The translations under genes and the position numbers were made by a program. A stretch of DNA of 64,000 nt, from contig NZ_AP018820.1 in assembly GCF_024349785.1 (NCBI RefSeq), positions 1-64,000 of the forward strand, written 5' to 3'. Shown one piece after another: positions 42,758 through 49,981 of the stretch (position 1 is its first letter; each line of letters opens with the position of its first letter). Under the pieces are notes generated by a model. It was not told where the DNA came from. It saw only the letters and a program-made list of their open reading frames with translations, and searched no databases. Source of the DNA: Sphingomonas bisphenolicum (GTDB taxonomy: Bacteria; Pseudomonadota; Alphaproteobacteria; Sphingomonadales; Sphingomonadaceae).

Positions 42758-43543
42758 CTACGGGCGCCGATATGGGAGGGCGGCAATCCGATTGACCAAC
42801 GATCGAGGTAGAACCCTGCTCGCCAAATATGTGAGCTGGTTGCCCATCCCCGGTATGGCGAAGGATTGCCGATAAACCAGAGCGTGGACTGCATGGGCCG
42901 CGCACCGGTCAACGTCCATCAAACCCAACCTCCCCCACTTCAAATCGCTGAGGGCAGCCATGTCTGTGTCGATTCCACCGGGTGCAAAAGACCCAACACT
43001 CACTCCCGTCCCGGCAAGCTCCACGGAAAGCGCTCGCATGAGGGTGCTCACATAGGCTTTCGACGCGCCGTAGACCGCTTGGAAGGGCACGGATGTTTCG
43101 CCCGCCAGGCTCGACACGGCGATTACTGAGGATTCAAACGGCTGCTCCCTGAAAATCGCAATCAGGCGAGCCAGCAAATCCGTGAAACCGAGTATGTTTG
43201 TTTCAATTACCTCGGCATAAGTGTCGGCACGGCCTGCATCAAATGAACCAACGCTCGTCATTCCGGCAACCAACAAAGCGGCTGTTACTTGCAATTCTGC
43301 AACCTTAGCCGCGATTTTCTCCCTGCCCTCGATTTCACGTTGATCAGCCACTATAATCTCGCACGGCACATTGAACCGCTCGTCAATTTCGGTCTGTAGC
43401 TCCCGCAAGTTGTCGAGCCTTCGTCCAACAATCAGGGGCTTGGCCTGGTACGATGCCGCCAAGCGGAGGGCGGACGCTCTGCCCAAACCGGTCGAAGCCC
43501 CTGTGACCAGCACCCACGAGTTCTTGATCGCCAGCGGTTTCAC
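42758..43543 (-). CDS. SDR oxidoreductase passenger of transposon 3
   Basis: A 261-residue short-chain dehydrogenase: WVLVTGASTGLGRASALRLA with the TGxxxGxG nucleotide site, SSVIAVSSLAGE, and the catalytic VYGASKAYVS (Tyr-x3-Lys), then APGGIDTDM. It resembles the DltE/YdfG-like general SDRs; substrate unknown. The GTG start overlaps the resolvase stop (GTGA), so it is translationally coupled to tnpR, which is unusual for a passenger gene. The product ends ~110 bp inside the left end of the transposon. Confidence 0.88.
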   Translation of the reverse strand: MKPLAIKNSWVLVTGASTGLGRASALRLAASYQAKPLIVGRRLDNLRELQTEIDERFNVPCEIIVADQREIEGREKIAAKVAELQVTAALLVAGMTSVGSFDAGRADTYAEVIETNILGFTDLLARLIAIFREQPFESSVIAVSSLAGETSVPFQAVYGASKAYVSTLMRALSVELAGTGVSVGSFAPGGIDTDMAALSDLKWGRLGLMDVDRCAAHAVHALVYRQSFAIPGMGNQLTYLASRVLPRSLVNRIAALPYRRP

Positions 43544-44091
43544 GCGTTTTCCAGAGCCTTGTATAGGGCGGTTTTGCCGATCTTGAGCCGGGCCGCCGCC
43601 TCACGAACAGTGAGGCCCGCTGCGATATGCGCCCGCGCTTTACGTAGTTTGTCGGGGGTAACGACAGGCCGGCGACCACCCTTGTTGCCCCGCTCGCGTG
43701 CGGCCTTGAGGCCGGCATGAGTGCGTTCACGGATCAGGTCACGCTCGAATTGGGCCAGCGAGCCGAAGATGTTGAACACCAGCATGCCGCCCGAAGTGGT
43801 GGTGTCGATATTCTCGGTGAGTGAGCGGAACCCGATGCCGCGCGCCGCAAGCTCGCCGACCTTCTCGATCAGGTGGCTCATCGAGCGGCCGAGGCGGTCG
43901 AGTTTCCAGACCACCAGCGTGTCGCCGGGGCGCAAATAGGCGAGCGCTTCGGTTAGGCCAGGCCGATCGGCTTTTGCCCCGGATGCGTGATCGTCGAATA
44001 TACGGTCGCACCCGGCAGTGTTCAGCGCGTCAAGCTGGAGCGACAGCTTCTGGTCTGCGGTCGAGACGCGCGCATAGCCGATCAGCGCCAC
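43540..44091 (-). CDS. tnpR: Serine resolvase TnpR of transposon 3
   Basis: A 183-residue resolvase: ALIGYARVSTADQKLSLQLD with the active Ser, LVVWKLDRLGRSMSHLIEKV, FNIFGSLAQFERDLIRERTH and the HTH LTVREAAARLKIGKTALYKA. The GTG at 44091 is chosen because it gives the family N-terminus (M/V-ALIGYARVST); the frame extends further upstream through the res site without homology. Divergent from tnpA and coupled to the SDR gene. Confidence 0.92.
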   Translation of the reverse strand: MALIGYARVSTADQKLSLQLDALNTAGCDRIFDDHASGAKADRPGLTEALAYLRPGDTLVVWKLDRLGRSMSHLIEKVGELAARGIGFRSLTENIDTTTSGGMLVFNIFGSLAQFERDLIRERTHAGLKAARERGNKGGRRPVVTPDKLRKARAHIAAGLTVREAAARLKIGKTALYKALENA

Positions 44092-44230
44092 ATGATGCCC
44101 GATCCTGTCCGTTTTCCCGTCATTATGCGATCTTGTCCGAATCGCCGTTACAGGTCCAGAGTTAACGGACATATTCCTGTTGGCCGCCAGAGGACCGTCT
44201 GACGGACACGCAAAGCGAAGGAGATGATGC
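44092..44230. other. res region of transposon 3
   Basis: Between divergent tnpR and tnpA. It contains repeated TGTCCG/CGGACA elements (near 44107, 44135, 44168 and 44210), the usual resolvase-binding motif of Tn21-like elements. Confidence 0.6.
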
Positions 44231-47188
44231 TTGGCGAGACGGCGACTGGTGAGCCTGGAAATCTGGGCGAGGCATTATGGCGCGCCGCTCGATGAGCGCG
44301 AGATCGCGCGTCATTATACGCTGACCAGCGACGACCTGGAAATTGTCGGCCGCCGTCGCGGCGATGCCACCCGGCTCGGCTATGCGATGCTCATGCTATA
44401 TATGAGATGGCCTGGCCGTGCGCTGGAAGCGGGCGAAGTCCCGCCCGCTCCTGTGCTCGCCTATGTGGCGCAGCAACTCGGCGTCGCGCCGGCAGCCTTC
44501 GCGGATTATGCCCATCGGGACCAGACCCGTCGCGAGCATCTCGTCGAAATCCGACGATCGCACGGGTTCAGGATTTTTGACCGCAACGCTTTCCGTGAAG
44601 TTGTCGCCTTCTCGGTCCCAATCGCGCAGACCATCATACACCCCGGCCAGATGGCAGACGTCATCGTCGATGAACTCCGGCGCCTGCAGATCCTCCTGCC
44701 TTCTCCGTCGATTCTCGAAGCGGTGCTGCGGCGGGCGCGCCAGCAAGCCGAACAGCTTACCTATGAAGTGCTCACGAATGGCCTGCTGCCTGACACCCTT
44801 CAGGGCCTGGACGATTTGCTGGCCCGACGACCGGGGCAGGTCGCGACATGGCTATCCTGGATGCGCAATGCGCCACAATCGCCGGCAGCGCGCAACATCC
44901 TGCGCCTGATCGAACGGCTCGCCTATATCCGCGCGCTGGGCCTCGATCGCGCCCGTGCCGACATGATCCCGGCTTTGACTTTTGACAGGCTGGCGGACGA
45001 AGGCAGCCGCATCACACCCCAGCACCTTGGCGAACTCAATGCCCTGCGCCGCCATGCGACGCTGGCGGCAACCGGCATCCGGCTTGAGGAAAGCCTGACC
45101 GACGCCACCCTGACGATGTTCGACAAGCTGTTGGGCAGCATGGCGCGCCGCGCCGAGAACCGGACCCGCGACAAAGCCCTCAAGACGGTGCGCGAGTTGC
45201 AAGGCCACCTCCGGACGCTCACGGGGTCTTGCCGCCTCCTCATCGACGCGCGCAGCAAGGGCGTGGATTCTCTGGCGCAGATCGAGGCGCTGGACTGGCA
45301 GCACTTCGCCGTGGCCGTCGAGCAGGCCGAAGTGCTCGGGCGACCGGAAACCGTCGATCGCACCGCCGAATTGATCGAGCGGCATCGGACGGTGAAGCTC
45401 TTTGTCGGCGCTTTTCTCAACGCCTTCGAGTTTCGCGGCGCCGGCGCGGTTCAGGGGCTCCTGTCAGCGCTGGCCATCATCGCGGAGCTATATCGGACCG
45501 GCAAACGGCGCTTGCCTGATCGCGTGCCGCTACGCTTTGTGCCGCCCGCATGGCGCCCGTTCGTCCTGCGGGATGGCATCGTTGATCGTGCCGCTTATGA
45601 ACTATGCGCCTTGTCGCAACTACGCGAGCGGTTGCGAGCCGGGGATATATGGGTCGCGGGAAGCCGGCAGTTTCGCGATTTCGACAGCTATCTCATACCG
45701 CCGGCGACCTTTGCGGCGCTGCGCGAGAAGGGGCCGTTGCCGCTCGCCATCGAAACGGATTTCGAGCGCCATATCGAGGAACGGCGCACCAGGCTCGACA
45801 CGGCGATCGAGCAGGTAACGGTCCTTGCACGGCAAGGGGAGCTGCCCCAGGTTAAGCTTGACGAAAACGGTCTCATCATCTCGCCGCTGAAGGCGGCAAC
45901 ACCGCCCGCCACCGAGATTGCCCGTCGCGCCGCCTATGATCGACTGCCGCGCGTGAAGATCACCGATCTTCTGCTGGAGGTCGATGCCTGGACCGGGTTC
46001 AGCGAATGCTTCATCCATCGTCGTTCGGGCCGGGAAGCCGACGATCGCAATGCGCTGCTCACGGTCATCCTCGCCGATGGCATCAATCTCGGCCTCACAC
46101 GCATGGCGGAAACCTGCCGGGGCGCAAGTCTGCGTCAGCTCGCCCATCTTCACGACTGGCACATCAGCGAAGCCGCCTATGGCGAAGCGTTGGGAAGGCT
46201 GATCGACGCCCATCGCGCCATGCCGCTCGCCGCGCTGTGGGGAGACGGCACCACTTCGTCGAGCGACGGACAGCAATTTCATGCCGGGGGCCGTGGGGCC
46301 GCGATCGGCGACATCAACGCGCGCAGCGGCAACGAACCAGGCGTTGCCTTCTACACCCATGTCTCGGATCGATATGACCCCTTCGCAAGTCGGGTGATCG
46401 CGGCGACCGCTGGCGAAGCGCCCTATGTGCTGGATGGCTTGCTGTATCACCAGACCGGCCTGACGATCGAGGAGCACTACACCGATACGGGCGGGGCATC
46501 GGACCATGTGTTCGGCCTCATGCCCTTCTTCGGCTACCGCTTCGCGCCGCGCCTGCGCGACATCAAGGAGCGTCGTTTACACCTCCTTCCCGGCCAAGAA
46601 TCCGGCCCCTTGCTTGCCGGCATGACGGCCGAACCGATCGCATTGGGTCATGTCGCGGCGCATTGGGACGAACTGCTGCGGTTCGCCACGTCGATCCGCA
46701 CCGGCACCGTCACTGCTTCGGCAATGCTGCGCCGCTTGTCCGCCTATCCGCGACAGAACGGACTGGCCCTCGCACTACGCGAGCTGGGCCGCCTCGAACG
46801 CTCCATTTTCATGCTCGACTGGCTGCGCGACATCGACCTGCGCCGGCGCACCCAGGCGGGCCTCAACAAAGGCGAAGCCCGCAACGCGCTCGCCCGCGCG
46901 CTCTTCTTCAACCAGCTCGGCGAACTGCGCGATCGTCGGTTCGAGAACCAGACCTATCGCGCCTCCGGCCTCAACCTGCTCGTCGCCGCCATCATCTTGT
47001 GGAACACTCGCTATCTCGAAATGGCGCTGGCGGACATCGGCACAGCCGACGAAATCGCACGCCACATCGCGCCATTGGGCTGGGAGCATATCTCGCTGAC
47101 CGGTGACTATAGCTGGAATGTTGAAGATCAACCCGATCCGGACGCCTTGCGACCGCTGCGCGCCGTCAACTCCCTACTTGCCGCGTGA
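44231..47188 (+). CDS. tnpA: Tn3-family transposase TnpA of transposon 3
   Basis: A 985-residue transposase close to the usual Tn3/Tn21 size. N-terminal DUF4158 region (DLEIVGRRRGDATRLGYAML), then the DDE core: LAALWGDGTTSSSDGQQFHA (first Asp), EEHYTDTGGASDHVFGLM (second Asp) and AGLNKGEARNALARALFFNQ with the Glu. The start is TTG 44231 behind AAGGAGATGATGC; nearby ATGs are out of frame. Intact. Confidence 0.95.
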   Translation: MARRRLVSLEIWARHYGAPLDEREIARHYTLTSDDLEIVGRRRGDATRLGYAMLMLYMRWPGRALEAGEVPPAPVLAYVAQQLGVAPAAFADYAHRDQTRREHLVEIRRSHGFRIFDRNAFREVVAFSVPIAQTIIHPGQMADVIVDELRRLQILLPSPSILEAVLRRARQQAEQLTYEVLTNGLLPDTLQGLDDLLARRPGQVATWLSWMRNAPQSPAARNILRLIERLAYIRALGLDRARADMIPALTFDRLADEGSRITPQHLGELNALRRHATLAATGIRLEESLTDATLTMFDKLLGSMARRAENRTRDKALKTVRELQGHLRTLTGSCRLLIDARSKGVDSLAQIEALDWQHFAVAVEQAEVLGRPETVDRTAELIERHRTVKLFVGAFLNAFEFRGAGAVQGLLSALAIIAELYRTGKRRLPDRVPLRFVPPAWRPFVLRDGIVDRAAYELCALSQLRERLRAGDIWVAGSRQFRDFDSYLIPPATFAALREKGPLPLAIETDFERHIEERRTRLDTAIEQVTVLARQGELPQVKLDENGLIISPLKAATPPATEIARRAAYDRLPRVKITDLLLEVDAWTGFSECFIHRRSGREADDRNALLTVILADGINLGLTRMAETCRGASLRQLAHLHDWHISEAAYGEALGRLIDAHRAMPLAALWGDGTTSSSDGQQFHAGGRGAAIGDINARSGNEPGVAFYTHVSDRYDPFASRVIAATAGEAPYVLDGLLYHQTGLTIEEHYTDTGGASDHVFGLMPFFGYRFAPRLRDIKERRLHLLPGQESGPLLAGMTAEPIALGHVAAHWDELLRFATSIRTGTVTASAMLRRLSAYPRQNGLALALRELGRLERSIFMLDWLRDIDLRRRTQAGLNKGEARNALARALFFNQLGELRDRRFENQTYRASGLNLLVAAIILWNTRYLEMALADIGTADEIARHIAPLGWEHISLTGDYSWNVEDQPDPDALRPLRAVNSLLAA

Positions 47189-47245
47189 CGTTCGCTATCC
47201 GTTCGCCCTTTCCGTGCAGATACGTCACTTTCGTGTAGTCACCCC

Positions 47246-48051
47246 CACAGGAGGATGCCGGCGATCAGCGCCTTGGCTTCCTCGTTCCAATGCGCCTCGC
47301 CGGCTTCGCCGGGAGCGTCATAGACCAGCGCGTCGGCCAGCGTCATGCAGTCGTCGGCGAGATCGAGGCCGGCAGGGTCGATGCGATCGAGCGGATTGAA
47401 GGCAGCGCCGGGAAGGCCCGTCACCCCGAACGGATCGAGGACATGGACCGGGCCGAACTTTGCCCGATGGCGGGCGGTGATGCGGGCATTCTCGCCCTTG
47501 GGGTCGATGCAGACGACCGGGCCGGGATAGTCGAGCAGGTTGGGAATGATGGTCCCCACGCCCTTGCCGGTGCGCGTCGGCGCGATCGTCAGCAGATGCG
47601 AGGGGCCGGCATAGCGCAGCAGCCTGCCGTTCTTGCGGTCGCGGCCGATCAGCAGGCCGTCGCCATTTTGGGCGAGGGGGCGAGTTTCCCGATCGGTGGC
47701 GAAGCGGGCCGAGCCGTGCGTGGCATCGCCGGCAGGGCCGCCGTAGCGCAGGATCAGCGGTTGAAAGAGGGCGCGCAGCGCGACGAGGATGACGACGATC
47801 GCCGTCAGCATCATGACGGTCTGATAGATATGGGAATCGTGGGCCAGGCCGAGCAGCCTGCCAAGAATGAGCGGCACCCCAAGCCCCAGCACCAGGCCGG
47901 TGATGAGGAACAGGACCAGGACGCCGAACAGGTGGCGGATGAGGGCGACCGGGCTGGTGACGAGGGCCGTGATCGCCCATATCGGCTGTTCGCGCGCGAG
48001 CCGCGCGAGGTTGCGGATCGCGCGGCCGAGCTGGCGGAACCATTCCATCAT
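47246..48051 (-). pseudogene. traG: traG coupling protein, 5' part (split by transposon 3)
   Basis: N-terminal 267 codons of the coupling ATPase that links relaxosome and secretion channel. Two or three membrane segments (about residues 25-65 and 78-95) are followed by GPSHLLTIAPTRTGKGVGTI with Walker A, and VVCIDPKGENARITARHRAK. The match stops at LIAGILLW at the transposon end. The start ATG at 48051 shares a base with the stop of the upstream HEPN frame (TGATG). Confidence 0.9.
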
Positions 48052-48964
48052 CAGGATTCCCTCCCGCTGTCGTTTTCGAGATGTTCGGCGCAGATCGCGG
48101 CGGCGATCGTGTGGAGATGCTTCACGCGGTCAACGAGCCAGGCCAGTTCGTCGGGGGTGATTTCATAGGCATGGGAATAGCGCGCCTCGACATAGGCGCG
48201 CTGGAGCTGCGCAAAATGGCGGCGGGCGGCGCGGGTATCGCGCGGCCAGGCTTCGATCAGCCGGGGATCGAGATTTTCGGCAAGCGAGCGCAGGATGCCG
48301 ATGCGGTGCGATTTGGGCGCGTAGAGCGTCAGGACGAGCAGCAGGCCATGATAGGCGCGCTCGACGGCCTGGTGGAGCATGAACGCGGCATGGTTGGTCT
48401 CGCCGTCGCGGATCGCATATTCGGCGAGCGTCAGGCAGTATGCGGCATCGGGGAGCCACTTGTCATAATGCGCCCTGGCTTCGGCGTGGCGTTCCTGCGC
48501 GTCGAGCTGGCGCGGCACGGCGAGGCGCTGTCCCGGCGCTTCGTAGAGGGCGATCCCATCGCGGGCTATGTCGGCGAAGAAGGGACGGCCGCGCGCGAGC
48601 TGGTCGTTCACGTCCATCAGCGAATGGACGATGAAATTGACGGGCGTGGCGAGCTGGCGGGTGACGGTCAGCTCGCGCACCAGATGATCGTCGGCGACAG
48701 CCCACCATGTTGCAGATCGGTGAAGGTCTCGGAGTTGACGATGACGAGCAGATCATAGTCGGAGATATAGCCGCTGGCGCGATCCTCGACCCAATCGCCG
48801 CGCGCGTAGGAGCCGAACAGGATCAGCTTGAGGATGCGGCCGCCCTTGCGCTTGTCGGAGAGCTTGGTTTTGACGGCATCCTCAAATTCATCGAACAGGA
48901 CGCGGGCGACCCGTTCCAGCTCGCGGCGCTTGGCGGCGGGAAGATGATCGAGGCCGGCGCGCAT
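48051..48964 (-). pseudogene. MNT-HEPN two-domain protein, frameshifted
   Basis: Two adjacent frames form what is usually one ~305-residue plasmid protein. 48964 to about 48710 codes a minimal nucleotidyltransferase domain (ILKLILFGSYARGDW, then ISDYDLLVIVNSE). From about 48706 to 48051 the next frame continues with WWAVADDHLVRELTVTRQLA and a C-terminal HEPN-type helical domain, AFMLHQAVERAYHGLLLVLT and AYVEARYSHAYEITPDELAW. One base appears lost near 48705-48712. MNT/HEPN pairs are known toxin-antitoxin modules; here they would be fused. Located in the transfer operon between traG and traD. Confidence 0.78.
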
Positions 48965-48966
48965 GG

Positions 48967-49233
48967 TCAGCGCGCTTCGGGCAGGTCGATAGCGGTGATG
49001 CCCTGAGCGGCGGCGATGGCGTCCACCAGGCTATCGACGGTTTCCATGCGATGGCTGGGCCAGTCGCGTGAGACGGTGACATAGCCGGCGTCGGTCTGGA
49101 CGTTGATGATCGCCGTGGCGGGCAGCAGATCGAGCAGGGTTGCGAGCTTGTCCTGAATATCGGGGGTGATGTGGTCGATGCCGGGGCCGACCATCAGGAG
49201 CTGCCAGGAAAGGCGCGAGGTGTCGTCAGTCAT
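48967..49233 (-). CDS. Uncharacterised 88-residue protein of the transfer operon
   Basis: MTDDTSRLSWQLLMVGPGID followed by HITPDIQDKLATLLDLLPAT and a C-terminal segment VTVSRDWPSHRMETVDSLVD. Small soluble protein, no recognised family. It begins 8 bp within the end of traD and stops 2 bp before the MNT-HEPN start, so it is firmly part of the leftward transfer operon. Confidence 0.65.
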   Translation of the reverse strand: MTDDTSRLSWQLLMVGPGIDHITPDIQDKLATLLDLLPATAIINVQTDAGYVTVSRDWPSHRMETVDSLVDAIAAAQGITAIDLPEAR

Positions 49234-49690
49234 GGGCGGTCTGTTCCTTGCTGTCCTGTCCTTCCGCTTCCGCGTCGAACGCACGTTTGCCGCGCCGCTT
49301 CCAGAGCGCGAGCGCGTTGCCATCATCACGCGCGCGGGCGGCAAGATCGAGCATCGCGCCGTAGAGCGTTGCGCGATCGTCGTCGGCCAATTCGACGAGG
49401 CCGGCCTTCTGGACGAGGCCGCCCAGCTCTATGAGATGGCGGGTGCGTTCGCGGCGCTGCACGACCCATCCTCTCGTATCGGTGCGGCGCTTGGCGGCTT
49501 CAACCCTGTGCCTCGCCTGCGCCAGTCTGGTTTCCGCTTTCGCCGTTGCCGCCAGAGCGTCGCCCAGCCTTGCGCCCGCGTCCCTGAAAGAAGGCCGCGC
49601 CCCGCGAGCGCAACGCCTCCTTTTCGCCAGCGTCGGCCGATTCCACGGCAGCGAGCAGCGCGCCGGCGAGTGTGTCGAGATCGAGCGCAT
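49226..49690 (-). CDS. traD: Conjugal transfer protein TraD (small, TraC-coupled)
   Basis: The recognisable part begins near 49558 (AATAKAETRLAQARHRVEAA) and contains RTRHLIELGGLVQKAGLVEL and ADDDRATLYGAMLDLAARAR, the signature of the small TraD of Ti-type relaxosomes. The open frame reaches an ATG at 49690 deep inside traC, but its first ~40 residues look like a shadow of traC. No good ATG, GTG or TTG lies nearer, so the true start is unresolved. It would assist TraA at oriT. Confidence 0.72.
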   Translation of the reverse strand: MRSISTHSPARCSLPWNRPTLAKRRRCARGARPSFRDAGARLGDALAATAKAETRLAQARHRVEAAKRRTDTRGWVVQRRERTRHLIELGGLVQKAGLVELADDDRATLYGAMLDLAARARDDGNALALWKRRGKRAFDAEAEGQDSKEQTAHD

Positions 49691-49805
49691 CGGCCCCGGT
49701 TGCCGTCACCAGTAACCCAAGTTGCTCGATCTTCTTGGCCTTGATAGACTTGGCCTTGTCGCTCAGTGCCCGCAATTCGGCGTCATAGTCGCGCGTTTTT
49801 CGCAT
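49500..49805 (-). CDS. traC: Conjugal transfer protein TraC
   Basis: A 101-residue accessory relaxosome protein: MRKTRDYDAELRALSDKAKS, KKIEQLGLLVTATGADALDL, DTLAGALLAAV and EKEALRSRGAAFFQGRGRKA, the usual TraC layout with a C-terminal basic tail. The ATG at 49805 matches the family start. First gene of the leftward transfer operon, divergent from traA across the probable oriT. Confidence 0.85.
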   Translation of the reverse strand: MRKTRDYDAELRALSDKAKSIKAKKIEQLGLLVTATGADALDLDTLAGALLAAVESADAGEKEALRSRGAAFFQGRGRKAGRRSGGNGESGNQTGAGEAQG

Positions 49806-49924
49806 CACTCTCTCCCTCGCGCCCGTCGAACAGGAGCCGCACAGTAGCACGATCGCGCTGGCAGGACAGCGGTTCCATCATGAAATGCGGCCAAGTCAAT
49901 CACGCGAACGGCAGAGAGTGGTGA

Positions 49925-49960
49925 GTGCGCGCTTATACGTCGTTGCCGACGTGCGCTAAG
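49925..49960 (+). other. Probable origin of transfer (oriT/nic region)
   Basis: Between divergent traC and traA. The sequence GTGCGCGCTTATACGTCG resembles the Ti-type nic region (GCGCAATTATACGTCG), and ACGTCG-TTGC-CGACGT (49937-49952) forms a hairpin beside it. Position and motif both fit a MOBQ-type relaxase. The exact nick point is not claimed. Confidence 0.6.
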
Positions 49961-49981
49961 AAGGGCAGTATAGCGGCTGTC

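Larger units (their letters stand above)
42648..47245 (+). mobile_element. Tn3-family transposon 3 inserted in traG, 4598 bp
   Basis: 38-bp ends starting GGGGTGACTACACGAAAGTG; the left one closes with ACGCTAAG, the canonical Tn3 inner end. A 5-bp target duplication CACAG lies at 42643-42647 and 47246-47250. It carries tnpR, an SDR passenger and tnpA. The clean duplication shows a simple, probably recent insertion. Confidence 0.95.
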
